Part shown: positions 1-9,276 of the stretch, in pieces
Numbering within the stretch: position 1 is the stretch's first letter
How the letters are laid out: each line of letters begins with the position of its first letter
Assembly: GCF_003600685.1 (NCBI RefSeq)
Contig: NZ_CP032084.1
Location: 5,828,001 to 5,892,000, forward strand
Direction: 5' to 3'
Origin: Achromobacter sp. B7
GTDB lineage: Bacteria > Pseudomonadota > Gammaproteobacteria > Burkholderiales > Burkholderiaceae_B
DNA: 64,000 bases
Made by a program: the position numbers and the translations under genes
Notes under the pieces: model-generated
Told to the model about the DNA's origin: nothing
Seen by the model: only the letters and a program-made list of their open reading frames with translations
Databases searched by the model: none

Positions 1-27
1 AATCATCGAACGAAGCTTGGACATCAT
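1..27 (-). CDS. Possible start of the secreted partner (TpsA) gene, cut by window edge
   Basis: Downstream of the two-partner-secretion transporter, on the same strand, an ATG at 27 opens a frame reading MMSKLRSMI to the window edge. TpsB genes are usually followed or preceded by the large exported TpsA gene, so this may be its first codons. Nine residues are far too few to identify a family, and no clear ribosome binding site precedes the ATG. This is an inference from position only; the 114 bases between 28 and 141 hold nothing else I recognise. Confidence 0.2.
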
Positions 28-141
28 GCGTACCCGGGTAACGTAAACGTCGACGGCGGCGCAAGCGGCGCTGCACCGGGGCAAGCCCGGCGCCTTGTCG
101 ACCAGATCAATCAGGAAGGCCGGCGGAGCAATGCCGCGGGA

Positions 142-1854
142 TCAGAACTCGAACATCACGGCTGCGGCGAACACGGTGGATGCCGTCTGTAACGATTCCG
201 GCTTTTTCAACGGCCAGCCGGCAGACAGGTCATAGCTGGCATCGACATAGGGGATGGATAGGCGGCCGCGCAGCCCAGCCACCGCGCCCACCAACGTGCG
301 CCCGGTCAGCCATCGCGCCGACTCGCCGCCCACGCGTCCGGCGTCCAGACCCGCATACAGTTGATGACCGGGGCCGCCAAGCAGCTTGTCCAGGCCCAGC
401 GACAAATCGTTGCGCAGCGTCCAGCCGTCTTCGGCCGCCAGCGTCATCTGGCCCTCAAAGCCGCGCACCGCATAACGACTGCCGATGGTGAAGTAATCCG
501 AGGGCACGACCGGTGTCTTGGCGTGCTGGATTTGCCAGCTGACGTGGTACGCCCAGGGCTGGTCCGCCAATTGAAACGGCAGGTAGAGCCCGGCATTGGC
601 GAGCGCGATGGTGCTGCGGCCATTCCAGTCGGGGTCGCCGTAGACGAAGCCGGGTTGGTCGGACAGGCCGGCCAGCGTGCCGCGCAGGCCCACGCCGGCA
701 TCCAGCACCGCTCGGCCCACATAGTGACGGTGCGCCACGTTGATGTCGTAGCCCGTCACGTCGCGCCGCTGGACTTCAATGGCGACGTCGTTCAACGTGC
801 TGCCGACGCGCTTGCGTAGCACGGCCATCGTCGCCGTGCCCTTGTAGTCGGTACCGCGATAGGGCACCACCGACACGCCCGCCTGCAACTGCTTGGTGGT
901 GCCGCCGTAGACGATGGGTTCGTCAAAACCGGCCACGGTTTGGCGATAGGTGGATTTGCTGGCGCCGGCAAAGGCCGTCCAGTAGCCAAAGGGGATGCTG
1001 TAGTTGATGGACGCGGCCCGCGTGTTCGAGTCCGCATCGCGCCAGCGCGCATTGCTGTTCCACGACACAGACAGCTGGTCATAAAGGAACAAGGGGGAAT
1101 CCAGGGTCAGCCCGGCGTTGATCTGATACTTGCCGATGGCGTCCAGGCCGCCGTTGTCGCTGCCCACGTAGCCATGCCAACGCTTGCCCGTGCCTGGACG
1201 CAGAATGATGTCGGAGTCACCAAGTTCGGGGCCGGGCCCGACATCGATGGTGGCGTCCGCCTGACCACGAAGCCGGCGGATATTTTCCAGCGCCTGGTCC
1301 AGATCGCGCTGATTCAATTCGCCTCCAGGGCCGGTGGGCAAGGCGGTGCGCCACCATCCAACGGTATTGGCGTCTTGCACGCCCGAGATGCGGCCGGGCA
1401 GAAAGCGCAGCGTCAGCGCGCCTGACGCCAGCGATTGTTCAGGCACCACCACGCGTGCCGTGATCTGGCCATCCTGGATCAGCCAGGCGTTCAGATATTC
1501 CTGAAACGCCCGCAGCCCTTGTCCGCCGACGCATTGGCCGATGACATCGCGAGCGGCCCCGGCCAAGGCTGAAGGGGGTGGCGCGTCGTCCCAGCTCAGG
1601 TCACCGATGACAAAGCAAGGCGATTCAACGGGCAGGTGCAGCTCGCTTTTGCTGCGCGCGGCATCGGGCGACAAGACATCCGGGCGCTCGGCCGAGCGGG
1701 CGCGCTGGGCGTCCAGCTCTTGCTCTTGCCTGCGTTCAATTTCGGAAGGGCGCGATACCACCTCGGGCGGGGTCTGCGCGAAGGGCTCGGTAGGGCAAGC
1801 GCCCGCCGCGATCAATACCACTGCGGCGACTCGCCGGCACCAATAGGAATTCAT
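142..1854 (-). CDS. Two-partner secretion outer-membrane transporter (TpsB, ShlB/FhaC/HecB family)
   Basis: This 570-residue protein has the layout of TpsB transporters, which export one large TpsA adhesin or haemolysin across the outer membrane. Residues 1 to about 27 form a signal peptide ending in a PFAQ-type site. A charged, Arg/Glu-rich helix-like stretch follows (about 38-70). A POTRA_2-like domain lies at about 75-155, including VVVPEQSLASGALTLRF and LPGRI. The remainder, with alternating aromatic and polar residues and the FTIGSRYAVRGFEG motif, is the 16-strand barrel of the family and ends in a terminal Phe (MFEF), as outer-membrane barrels do. The ATG at 1854 is preceded by a GGAACC-like ribosome site. 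The family call is firm; the cargo is unknown because the partner is outside the window. Confidence 0.9.
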   Translation of the reverse strand: MNSYWCRRVAAVVLIAAGACPTEPFAQTPPEVVSRPSEIERRQEQELDAQRARSAERPDVLSPDAARSKSELHLPVESPCFVIGDLSWDDAPPPSALAGAARDVIGQCVGGQGLRAFQEYLNAWLIQDGQITARVVVPEQSLASGALTLRFLPGRISGVQDANTVGWWRTALPTGPGGELNQRDLDQALENIRRLRGQADATIDVGPGPELGDSDIILRPGTGKRWHGYVGSDNGGLDAIGKYQINAGLTLDSPLFLYDQLSVSWNSNARWRDADSNTRAASINYSIPFGYWTAFAGASKSTYRQTVAGFDEPIVYGGTTKQLQAGVSVVPYRGTDYKGTATMAVLRKRVGSTLNDVAIEVQRRDVTGYDINVAHRHYVGRAVLDAGVGLRGTLAGLSDQPGFVYGDPDWNGRSTIALANAGLYLPFQLADQPWAYHVSWQIQHAKTPVVPSDYFTIGSRYAVRGFEGQMTLAAEDGWTLRNDLSLGLDKLLGGPGHQLYAGLDAGRVGGESARWLTGRTLVGAVAGLRGRLSIPYVDASYDLSAGWPLKKPESLQTASTVFAAAVMFEF

Positions 1855-2230
1855 AACGGTTCCGCGCCCGCGGCAAGCCGAAGGCGCGTTCTATCTCGTT
1901 GAAACTAAATGTTGAGGCAGTTTGCGTGACGAGATAGTCAAAAACAATGAAAACCGGCGCGAATAAGCAAAATCTGATTTTTACTAGAATTTGAACGCCG
2001 TATTAATGTCGTTGACCGGCGTTATAAGATTTTAGTAACTATCCGATTTTTGACCGCTGAATTCGTGAACCCTTCGACGGCAATACGTGACCGACGCAAA
2101 GCAGCACGAACGCGACACGCCAGGCTATGAATGCGCCGCGTTTCCCCTAAAATAACGGCCCCCGCTCCGCCGCGCTAAAATTGCGCACGTTTTGATCATT
2201 GGCGCCGGCTCGCGCCCACCGAGGTATTCC
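1855..2230. other. Divergent intergenic region between the TpsB gene and rimO
   Basis: This 376-base stretch carries no supported gene. Its central part (about 1905-2065) is clearly more AT-rich than its surroundings, as expected where two divergent promoters sit. It contains the inverted repeat AACGCCG (1994-2000) / CGGCGTT (2017-2023) and a TTGACC box at 2012-2017 that could be a -35 element towards rimO, but I cannot pair it with a convincing -10. Confidence 0.5.
1994..2023. promoter_or_regulatory. Inverted repeat, possible operator
   Basis: Perfect 7-bp arms AACGCCG and CGGCGTT are separated by 16 bases in the AT-rich part of the region between the TpsB gene and rimO. The spacing would place the two arms about two helical turns apart, which suits a dimeric regulator. 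This is a candidate from sequence symmetry only. Confidence 0.3.
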
Positions 2231-3547
2231 ATGTCTTCCCCCAAAGTCGGCTTCGTCAGCCTGGGCTGTCCTAAAGCCCTGGTCGACTCCGAACGCATCC
2301 TGACCCAACTGCGCACCGAAGGGTACGAAGTCACGCCCGAATACAACGACGCGGATGTTGTCGTCGTCAACACCTGTGGGTTCATCGACAGCGCCAAGGC
2401 CGAGTCGCTTGAAGCGATTGGCGAAGCGCTGGCCGAGAATGGCAAGGTCATCGTGACCGGCTGTATGGGCGTCGAGGAATCGGTGATCCGCAAGGTGCAT
2501 CCCAGCGTGCTTGCGGTGACGGGCCCCCAGCAATACGAAGAGGTGGTGCGCGCCGTGCATGATGCCGCGCCGCCCAAGCAGGACCACAACCCGTACCTGG
2601 ACCTGGTGCCGCCGCAAGGCATCAAGCTGACGCCGCGCCACTACGCTTATCTGAAAATTTCGGAAGGCTGTAATCACCGCTGTAGCTTCTGCATCATTCC
2701 GTCGATGCGCGGCGACCTGGTCAGCCGTCCGGTGGGCGACGTGCTCAGCGAAGCCGAACGCCTGGTCAAGGCTGGCGTGAAGGAACTGCTGGTGATTTCG
2801 CAAGACACCAGCGCGTACGGCGTTGACGTCAAGTACCGCAGCGGTTTCTGGAACGGCCGCCCGGTCAAGACGCGCATGACGGAACTGTGCCTGGCGCTGT
2901 CCGAAATGGGCGTGTGGACGCGTCTGCACTATGTGTACCCGTACCCGCACGTGGACGAAGTGATTCCGCTGATGGCCGAGGGCAAGATCCTGCCGTACCT
3001 GGACATTCCGTTCCAGCACGCCAGCCCGCGCATTCTGAAGGCCATGAAGCGCCCGGCGTTTGAAGACAAGACGTTGGCGCGCATCAAGCGCTGGCGTGAA
3101 ATCTGCCCCGATCTGACCATCCGCTCCACGTTCATCGTGGGCTTTCCCGGCGAGACCGAGGAAGACTTCCAGTATCTGCTGAACTGGATGCAGGAAGCGC
3201 AACTGGATCGCGTGGGCTGTTTCCAGTATTCGCCGGTGGAAGGCGCGCCCGCGAACCTGCTGGACAATCCCGTGCCCGACGACGTGAAGCAAGACCGCTG
3301 GGAACGCTTCATGGAATTGCAGCAGGGTATTTCCACCGCGCGCCTTGCCCGCAAAGTGGGCCGCGAGATCGACGTGCTGATCGATGAAGTGGACGAAGAC
3401 GGCGCTATCGGCCGCAGCAGCGCGGACGCGCCGGAGATTGATGGCTGTGTGTACGTCAGTTCCGACAAGCCCTTGAAAGCGGGCGATCTGGTGCGCGTGC
3501 GCGTCACCGAGTCGGATGAATACGATCTGTGGGGCGAAGCCCTCTGA
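2231..3547 (+). CDS. rimO: Ribosomal protein S12 (aspartate-C3) methylthiotransferase RimO
   Basis: RimO adds a methylthio group to an aspartate of ribosomal protein S12 using two 4Fe-4S clusters and S-adenosylmethionine. The 438-residue product shows the N-terminal UPF0004 cysteines in SLGCPK, NTCGF and TGCMG. The radical-SAM motif CNHRCSFC (CxxxCxxC) follows, then a C-terminal TRAM segment ending near the stop. I chose ATG 2231 ([13 protein letters not shown]) over an in-frame ATG 39 bases upstream, because family members begin here and an AGG-type site (cgaggtattcc) precedes it. The length matches the family. It is transcribed alone and ends at a strong hairpin shared with the convergent ferritin-like gene. 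Confidence 0.97.
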   Translation: MSSPKVGFVSLGCPKALVDSERILTQLRTEGYEVTPEYNDADVVVVNTCGFIDSAKAESLEAIGEALAENGKVIVTGCMGVEESVIRKVHPSVLAVTGPQQYEEVVRAVHDAAPPKQDHNPYLDLVPPQGIKLTPRHYAYLKISEGCNHRCSFCIIPSMRGDLVSRPVGDVLSEAERLVKAGVKELLVISQDTSAYGVDVKYRSGFWNGRPVKTRMTELCLALSEMGVWTRLHYVYPYPHVDEVIPLMAEGKILPYLDIPFQHASPRILKAMKRPAFEDKTLARIKRWREICPDLTIRSTFIVGFPGETEEDFQYLLNWMQEAQLDRVGCFQYSPVEGAPANLLDNPVPDDVKQDRWERFMELQQGISTARLARKVGREIDVLIDEVDEDGAIGRSSADAPEIDGCVYVSSDKPLKAGDLVRVRVTESDEYDLWGEAL

Positions 3548-3550
3548 AAA

Positions 3551-3583
3551 AGCAAGGGCGCCTGAGTTTCAGGCGCCCTTGCT
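3551..3583 (-). terminator. Intrinsic terminator between rimO and the ferritin-like gene
   Basis: A perfect 15-bp stem (arms 3551-3565 and 3569-3583) with a 3-base loop lies between two convergent genes. Read on the minus strand it is followed directly by a run of T (complement of the A-run at 3547-3551), so it is best for the ferritin-like gene; it may also stop rimO transcripts. Confidence 0.85.
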
Positions 3584-3626
3584 GTGTGGCCGACACGAGG
3601 TGGCCGATACCGTGTAGCGGCCAGTC

Positions 3627-4178
3627 TTACAGGAAGTCCGCCAGATCGTCGGCGTGTTCCTCTTCAACCGCCAGGATCTCTTCCAGCAAGCGGCGCGTGG
3701 TCGAGTCCTGTTCGCCGATGTATTCGATCATCTGGCGATAGCTGTCGATGGCGATGCGTTCGGCGATCAGGTTTTCCTTGATCATGTCTTGCAGGGATGA
3801 CCCTTCGACGTATTCCGAATGGCTGCGCTCGAGCAGGCCCTTGGGAGACAGGTTTGGTTCGCCCCCCAGCTGAACGATGCGTTCAGCCAGACGGTCGGCG
3901 TGTTCCTGTTCTTGCGTGGCGTGTTCGGCGAATTCCGCCGCGACCGGCTCGGCGTTCAAGCCGCGAGCCATGAAGTAGTGGCGCTTGTAGCGCAGCACAC
4001 AGACCACTTCGGTGGCCAGAGCCTCGTTCAGCAGCTTCAGCACGGTTTCCCGGTCTGCGCGATAGGTGTCCGTAACAGCGCCTGACTCGATGTCCTGGCG
4101 CGCCTTGGCGCGGATCGCCTTCACGTCCATGTCGAATGGGCGGCTGGCCTTCTCGGGGGTTCGGGTCGTTTGTTCCAT
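3627..4178 (-). CDS. Ferritin-like / bacterioferritin-type protein
   Basis: This 183-residue acidic protein has the four-helix ferritin-like pattern. Helices carry carboxylate/His metal-ligand motifs: an ALATEV glutamate about residue 58, the QEQEHAD motif in the second helix, a glutamate in the NLIAERIAID helix, and EEEHADDLADFL at the C terminus. Proteins of this group oxidise and store iron or protect against peroxide, but they differ from classical Bfr in length. ATG 4178 was chosen because AGAGGAG precedes it; an upstream in-frame extension (to 4376) has no family-like residues. It stands alone, divergent from the LOG-family gene. Function beyond iron or redox binding is inferred. Confidence 0.85.
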   Translation of the reverse strand: MEQTTRTPEKASRPFDMDVKAIRAKARQDIESGAVTDTYRADRETVLKLLNEALATEVVCVLRYKRHYFMARGLNAEPVAAEFAEHATQEQEHADRLAERIVQLGGEPNLSPKGLLERSHSEYVEGSSLQDMIKENLIAERIAIDSYRQMIEYIGEQDSTTRRLLEEILAVEEEHADDLADFL

Positions 4179-4408
4179 ATCGTTCGCTCCTCTGTTAGTG
4201 AAAGCCCTACGACGCTGGATTTCCAGTCGTACCGAACGACTCAGTCTACCGATCGCAGCGGAAGTTGCTGTGTCCAAACATTGCTCCTGCCACCAATTTG
4301 CACGGCGCCCGAGCCCCAAAACGCGCCCGCTGACGTTCTCGTAAACTATCGACTTCCCGGAACGCCCGTGACGCAATCTGTAACGGGCCCGGCCATCACG
4401 AACCTGTT

Positions 4409-4996
4409 ATGAACCTGAAGAACATCTGCGTATATTGCGGCTCGAACCCCGGCACCCGCCCGGACTACATCGAGCAGGCCCGCGTGCTGGCCCGCGAATT
4501 GGTCAAGCGCGACCTGGGGCTGGTGTACGGCGGATCGGTCGTCGGCATCATGGGCGTGGTGGCCAACGAAGTGCTGGCCGCCGGCGGCCGCGTGATCGGC
4601 GTCATCCCCGAACTGCTGCAAAAGAAAGAACAGGCGCATCGTGGCCTGACCGAATTGCACCTGGTGCAGAACATGCACGAGCGCAAGGCAATGATGATTG
4701 AGAAGTCGGACGGCTTCATCGCATTGCCTGGCGGTGCGGGCACGCTGGAAGAGTTTTTTGAAGTGTGGACGTGGGCGCAGCTGAACATGCATCAGAAGCC
4801 CTGCGGCCTGTTGAATGTCGCGGGATACTACGACGCGTTGGTGCAGTTTGTGGATCACGCCGTCGACGAAGCCTTCATCCGACCGCAGCATCGCGACATG
4901 CTGGTGGTCGAAGAAGACCCCGCCCTGCTGCTGGATCGCTATGCCATCTACGAGCCGCCTAACGTCTCGAAGTGGTTCGACCCCATCACGGCCTGA
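4409..4996 (+). CDS. LOG-family protein (TIGR00730, Rossmann-fold nucleotide hydrolase)
   Basis: The 195-residue product has the LOG/lysine-decarboxylase-like signature PGGAGTLEE near residue 110, together with YGGSVVGIMG near residue 50, both part of the nucleotide-binding fold. Characterised members cleave the ribose-phosphate from cytokinin or purine nucleoside monophosphates (phosphoribohydrolase). The older label lysine decarboxylase is a misnomer for this family. It is the first of a string of same-strand genes (to 7491) with short gaps, but these appear functionally unrelated. The substrate here is not known. Confidence 0.92.
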   Translation: MNLKNICVYCGSNPGTRPDYIEQARVLARELVKRDLGLVYGGSVVGIMGVVANEVLAAGGRVIGVIPELLQKKEQAHRGLTELHLVQNMHERKAMMIEKSDGFIALPGGAGTLEEFFEVWTWAQLNMHQKPCGLLNVAGYYDALVQFVDHAVDEAFIRPQHRDMLVVEEDPALLLDRYAIYEPPNVSKWFDPITA

Positions 4997-5020
4997 TGGC
5001 CCTCTTGCCCTGTTGAGCCC

Positions 5021-5605
5021 ATGACGCCCGTTCTTGAAATGACTTCCGATTCCTTATCTCCCGCCAGCACCGAGTCCGTGCTGCGCGACTATTTCCACGC
5101 CAAGGATGAGAACCGACCGCATCATCTGGCGCGGGCATTCGCGTCGGACGCGGTGCTGAAAATGGCCTTGCGCACGCAAGCCATCGCGTTTCCGCCCGAA
5201 TCCCACGGGGTCGCGGCCATTGCGGACACCCTGGTGCGCAAGTTTGGCCAGACCTACGAAAACGTCTACACGTTCTACCTGTCGCGTCCCGCGCCCGACG
5301 CGCGCTTGCCCGACTACCAGTGCGACTGGATCGTCGGCATGACCGAAAAGGCCACCGGCAATGTGCGCGTAGGCTGCGGCCGCTACGACTGGAAATTCCA
5401 GGCGCAACCGTATCGCGCCACGGACCTGACCATCACCATCGAAACCATGGTCACGCTGCCGCCCGGCGACATGCCCGCCGTGTTCGGCTGGTTGCTGGGC
5501 CTGGACTACCCGTGGACCAATGCCGCGCGCGTGGTGGCCAGCGCGCCGCCGCTTGAAGCGCTGGCGCCGGTCGTGCACTATTTGCTTCACCCCAACGGCT
5601 TGTAG
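5021..5605 (+). CDS. NTF2/SnoaL-like conserved protein
   Basis: This 194-residue protein of unknown function has a cone-shaped NTF2-like pattern: an N-terminal helix LRDYFHAKDENRPHHLARAF followed by alternating strands with TYENVYTFYL, DWIVGMTEK and TIETMVTLPPGD. Such folds serve as small-molecule binding or isomerase scaffolds, but no catalytic set is evident. An alternative start lies six codons in (5039). It is 24 bases downstream of the LOG-family gene and 32 bases upstream of the HAD gene, so it may be cotranscribed. Confidence 0.65.
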   Translation: MTPVLEMTSDSLSPASTESVLRDYFHAKDENRPHHLARAFASDAVLKMALRTQAIAFPPESHGVAAIADTLVRKFGQTYENVYTFYLSRPAPDARLPDYQCDWIVGMTEKATGNVRVGCGRYDWKFQAQPYRATDLTITIETMVTLPPGDMPAVFGWLLGLDYPWTNAARVVASAPPLEALAPVVHYLLHPNGL

Positions 5606-5637
5606 CCCCGCCAGAAGCCGGCAAACGGACTGATTAC

Positions 5638-6264
5638 TTGAAATACGACATCGCTGCATTCGACTTTGACGGAACCTTGGCGGACACCATGCCCTGGTTC
5701 AACTCCATCCTGAACACGGTGGCCGACAAGTACGGCTTTCGCAAGATCGACCTGACCGAACGCGAAAACCTGCGTCACCGCGAGGCCTCGGAAATCCTGA
5801 AGTACCTGGGCATCCCGTTGTGGAAACTGCCGGCCATCATGACGCACGTGCGCACGCTGATGCAGGACATCGACCCCAGCGTGCACCTGTTCGATGGCAT
5901 TGCCGAGGCGGTGGCGCGGATCAAGGCAGGCGGCGTGCGCCTGGCGGTGATCAGTTCGAATTCCATTGAAAACGTGCAGCGCGTGCTGGGCGCGGACACC
6001 TGCGCGCTGTTCGACGACTATGAATGCGGCACCGACCTGTTCGGCAAGGCCGCCAAGATCGACCGCTTGATGCGGCGCCATGAAGTCGCCCCCGAACGCT
6101 TCCTGCTGGTGGGCGACGAAATGCGCGACATCGACGCCGCCCGCAAGGCCGGCGTGCGCGTAGGGTCGGTCGCCTGGGGTTATAACCATGTGGACGCCCT
6201 GCGCGAACGCAAGCCCGACGAACTCTTTTTGACCGTAGCCGACCTGCCCGCCATCCTGGCCTGA
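5638..6264 (+). CDS. HAD-superfamily phosphatase, Gph-like
   Basis: This 208-residue hydrolase carries all four HAD motifs: DFDGTLAD with the nucleophile Asp at residues 9-16, the serine motif in VISSNS, a conserved lysine in FGKAAK, and GDEMRDIDAA as the acidic motif. The cap between motifs I and II is helical, as in phosphoglycolate phosphatase, but the substrate cannot be told from sequence. It starts with TTG at 5638; no ATG upstream of motif I is available in frame, so the unusual start is needed. It lies between the NTF2-like gene and a flavin-binding protein gene. Confidence 0.85.
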   Translation: MKYDIAAFDFDGTLADTMPWFNSILNTVADKYGFRKIDLTERENLRHREASEILKYLGIPLWKLPAIMTHVRTLMQDIDPSVHLFDGIAEAVARIKAGGVRLAVISSNSIENVQRVLGADTCALFDDYECGTDLFGKAAKIDRLMRRHEVAPERFLLVGDEMRDIDAARKAGVRVGSVAWGYNHVDALRERKPDELFLTVADLPAILA

Positions 6265-6285
6265 CCCTGCCGACCGGAACCCGCC

Positions 6286-6912
6286 ATGCACATCGATCCC
6301 GCTCATCTCGTCACCGACGCCGCCGCGCTGCAAGCCTTGTACGGCGCCCCCGGCGAGGCCTCGCTGAAGAAGGAAGTGGATCACGTGCATCCGCATTACC
6401 GCGCGTTCATTGAAGCGGCGCCGTTTGCGATGTTGGCAACATCGGGGCCGGACGGGCTGGACGCATCGCCGCGCGGCGATCCCGCCGGTTTTGTCGTGGT
6501 GGAAGACGAAAAAACGCTGCTGCTGCCCGACCGCCGGGGCAACAACCGCATGGACAGCTTGCTGAACGTGTTGGCTGATCCGCGCGTGGCGCTGTTGTTC
6601 CTGGTGCCGGGCGTGGGTGAAACGCTGCGGGTGAACGGCACGGCGCGCGTCAGTGTCGACCCCGCGCTGCTTGAGCGCTTTGCGATGGACGGCAAGCAGC
6701 CGCGCTCGGTGCTTATCGTGGACGTGCAGACGGTGTACTTTCAGTGCTCGCGGGCGCTGCTGCGATCGCGCCTGTGGGACCCGGCCACGCAGGTGCCACG
6801 CAGCGCGCTGCCAAGCACCGGGCGCATTCTGTCTGACCTGACGGCCGGTACTTTCGATGGCGCGGCTTACGACCGCGACCTGCCCGCGCGGGTGGCGGAT
6901 ACGCTGTATTGA
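6286..6912 (+). CDS. Pyridoxamine 5'-phosphate oxidase-family FMN-binding protein (MSMEG_1061 type)
   Basis: The 208-residue protein has the split-barrel FMN-binding motifs of this subfamily: DASPRGDPAGFV, LLLPDRRGNNRMDS and LFLVPGVGETLRVNG. The last half contains the conserved SRLWDP turn. Members of this branch bind FMN or F420-type cofactors and reduce or oxidise small molecules; no substrate can be assigned. It is not the biosynthetic PdxH, which has a different C-terminal domain. It is 21 bases after the HAD gene. Confidence 0.85.
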   Translation: MHIDPAHLVTDAAALQALYGAPGEASLKKEVDHVHPHYRAFIEAAPFAMLATSGPDGLDASPRGDPAGFVVVEDEKTLLLPDRRGNNRMDSLLNVLADPRVALLFLVPGVGETLRVNGTARVSVDPALLERFAMDGKQPRSVLIVDVQTVYFQCSRALLRSRLWDPATQVPRSALPSTGRILSDLTAGTFDGAAYDRDLPARVADTLY

Positions 6913-6969
6913 TGCGGTATCCGTGCGGTATCGGTGCCGTCTGCATTCACCTTGCGCGAGGGTAACGCC

Positions 6970-7491
6970 ATGGCTCGCAACGTTGAAATCAAGGCACGGG
7001 TCGATAACCTGGCCGTGCTTGAACCCCTGGCCGCCGCGCTGTCGGGGCAGGAACCGGTGATTCTTGACCAGGACGACACCTTCTTCACGTGCACGCATGG
7101 GCGCCTGAAGCTGCGCGCCTTTGGCGACGGCACCGGCGAGCTCATTTTTTATCGTCGCTCGGACGAAGCCGGCCCCAAGGAGAGTTTCTACGCCATTTCA
7201 CCGACCGATTCGCCCGACACCCTGCGCCAGACGCTGACGCTGGCCTACGGCGCAATCGGCCGCGTGAAAAAGCACCGCACCGTATTCATGGCCGGACGCA
7301 CGCGCATCCATCTGGATCGGGTTGAGGGGCTGGGGGATTTTCTGGAACTGGAAGTGGTGCTGCGCGATGGCGAAAGCCTGGACGCCGGCAGCGAAGAAGC
7401 CCGCACGCTGATGGCGGGGCTGGGTGTCGCGCCCACGCAGTTGGTGGCGGGCGCGTATCTGGACCTGTTGGCGGCAACGCCGCGCCCGTGA
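6970..7491 (+). CDS. CYTH-domain protein (class IV adenylate cyclase / thiamine-triphosphatase type)
   Basis: The 173-residue protein opens with VEIKARV, the ExExK-type motif of the CYTH triphosphate tunnel, followed by alternating charged residues (KLRAFGDG, ELIFYRR, VKKHRTVF, HLDRVEGLGDFLELEVVL) typical of the eight-stranded tunnel. Members act on triphosphates, as class IV adenylate cyclase, thiamine triphosphatase or tripolyphosphatase; which one applies here is open. I chose ATG 6970, with GCGAGGG just upstream, rather than an in-frame ATG 36 bases earlier. Confidence 0.85.
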   Translation: MARNVEIKARVDNLAVLEPLAAALSGQEPVILDQDDTFFTCTHGRLKLRAFGDGTGELIFYRRSDEAGPKESFYAISPTDSPDTLRQTLTLAYGAIGRVKKHRTVFMAGRTRIHLDRVEGLGDFLELEVVLRDGESLDAGSEEARTLMAGLGVAPTQLVAGAYLDLLAATPRP

Positions 7492-7556
7492 CCGGCGCGG
7501 CGCACAAGCCGGGGCGGTGATTCGCCCGGCGCAGCGCAGCGAGGCGCAAGCCGCCG

Positions 7557-8507
7557 TCAGGCCGGTTGCCAGCCCCGCACGAACACATCCACGGGCTGGC
7601 GCTTGCCGCCGGCTTTTTGTAATTCCAGCAAGCGCAGCACGCCGTCGCCGGTGGCGATGTCGATGCCATCCGCCTCGGCGCGCAGCACGCTGCCGGGCTC
7701 GACCGCCGTGGCCGCCGACGCGTCTTCAAGCGCCTGCGCGCGCCAGACCTTGACGGGGTCGGGCAGGCCCGGCAGCCGGATGCTGGCGCCGGGCACGGGG
7801 TTGAACGCGCGCACGCGGCGCGCCAGCAATGCCGCGGGTTGCGTGCAGTCCAGCGCGGCTTCGGCTTTATCCAGCTTGGCGGCGTACGTCACGCCGGCCT
7901 CGGGTTGTTTGGTCGGCGTCAGGCCGCCTTGTTCCAACGCATTCAGCGCGTCCACAATCGCCTGCCCGCCCGCCAGCGCCAAGGCGTCGTGCAATTGCGC
8001 GGCGTTGGTCTCGGCCGAGATGGGCACCACGCGTTCCAGCAGCATGTCGCCCGTGTCCAGGCCCTGATCCATCTGCATGATGGTCACGCCCGTTTGGGCG
8101 TCGCCGGCTTCGATGGCGCGCTGGATGGGCGCTGCGCCGCGCCAGCGGGGCAACAGGCTGGCGTGGATATTCAGGCAACCCAGGCGCGGCAAGTCCAGCA
8201 CCCATTGCGGCAAAATCAACCCATACGCCGCCACCACCATGACGTCGGGCGCCACCTGTTCCAACAACGCGCGCGCGTCGGCGGCCTCGTCCGGATAGCG
8301 TCCGTCCAGCCTCAGGCTGCGCGGTTGGGCAACGGGTATGCCGGCGTCAAGCGCGGCCTGCTTGACCGGGCTGGGCGTCAGCTTCAAGCCGCGCCCGGCG
8401 GGCCGATCAGGCTGGGTCATGACCAGGGCGATGTCGTGACCGGCGGCCCGCAAGGCGTCAAAGGCGATACGGGCAAATTCCGGCGTGCCGGCAAAAACTA
8501 GGCGCAT
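7557..8507 (-). CDS. fmt: Methionyl-tRNA formyltransferase
   Basis: Fmt formylates initiator methionyl-tRNA with 10-formyltetrahydrofolate. The 316-residue product shows FAGTPEFA at the N terminus, the tRNA-contact loop QPDRPAGRG, and the catalytic region with [16 protein letters not shown] (Asn/His) and GLDTGDML (Asp). A C-terminal OB-like domain lies around residues 205-316. It follows def by 32 bases on the same strand, the usual def-fmt pair: the formyl group added by one enzyme is removed by the other. Length is normal for the family. Confidence 0.98.
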   Translation of the reverse strand: MRLVFAGTPEFARIAFDALRAAGHDIALVMTQPDRPAGRGLKLTPSPVKQAALDAGIPVAQPRSLRLDGRYPDEAADARALLEQVAPDVMVVAAYGLILPQWVLDLPRLGCLNIHASLLPRWRGAAPIQRAIEAGDAQTGVTIMQMDQGLDTGDMLLERVVPISAETNAAQLHDALALAGGQAIVDALNALEQGGLTPTKQPEAGVTYAAKLDKAEAALDCTQPAALLARRVRAFNPVPGASIRLPGLPDPVKVWRAQALEDASAATAVEPGSVLRAEADGIDIATGDGVLRLLELQKAGGKRQPVDVFVRGWQPA

Positions 8508-8539
8508 GGGGTTCAGACCAAAAAGTCAAAAAACGGGAA

Positions 8540-9052
8540 TCAGTCGCGCAGCGCTTCGCGCTCGGCCTTCTTCAGCTTGGTCTTGATACGGTTCTGCTTC
8601 AGGTTGGACAGGTATTCGACGAAGACCTTGCCTTCCAGGTGGTCCAGCTCGTGCTGGACGCACACGGCCAGCAGGCCGTCGGCTTCGAATTCAAAGGGTT
8701 TGCCGTCGATGTCCAGCGCCTTGCACCGGATGCGCGAGGCGCGTTCGACTTCGTCGTAGATGCCGGGCACCGACAGACAGCCTTCTTCGTAGATTTTGTA
8801 GTCGTCGCTGCGCCAGGTGATCTCGGGGTTGATCAGCGCGAGCAGGTCGTTGCTGTCTTCGGACACGTCGATCACGACCACGCGTTCGTGCACGTCAACC
8901 TGGGTTGCGGCCAGGCCGACGCCCGGCGCGTCGTACATGGTTTCGGCCATGTCGCGTACCAGTTGACGGATGCGGTCGTCGACTTCGGCTACCGGCTTGG
9001 CTTTCTTGTGCAAGCGCGGGTCCGGATAGCGAAGGATAGGAAGTAAAGCCAT
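8540..9052 (-). CDS. def: Peptide deformylase
   Basis: This metalloenzyme removes the N-formyl group from nascent proteins. All three class signatures are present in the 170-residue product: [16 protein letters not shown] (metal-binding Cys) and QHELDHLEG (HExxH with the catalytic Glu). The C terminus is basic ([14 protein letters not shown]). It is the first gene of the def-fmt pair and diverges from dprA across 224 bases. Confidence 0.98.
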   Translation of the reverse strand: MALLPILRYPDPRLHKKAKPVAEVDDRIRQLVRDMAETMYDAPGVGLAATQVDVHERVVVIDVSEDSNDLLALINPEITWRSDDYKIYEEGCLSVPGIYDEVERASRIRCKALDIDGKPFEFEADGLLAVCVQHELDHLEGKVFVEYLSNLKQNRIKTKLKKAEREALRD

Positions 9053-9276
9053 TGAAAAGGGATCGCCAGTAATTGATGCGTAGGCAAGAGTTTAATTCAT
9101 TAGAGTATTGATTTCTAATAGTTTTCGGCTAAATGGAGCATTACCAGAGCGCTGCGTCCCCGCTTCTTTGGCTGACAGGCAAGCAGACAAGAGAGATCAA
9201 AACGCCACCCATGCATCGGCGCCTGTTGCGCCTTGCATGCGACACTTGCCACCCTTGACGCCATCGCGCCCGCCTC

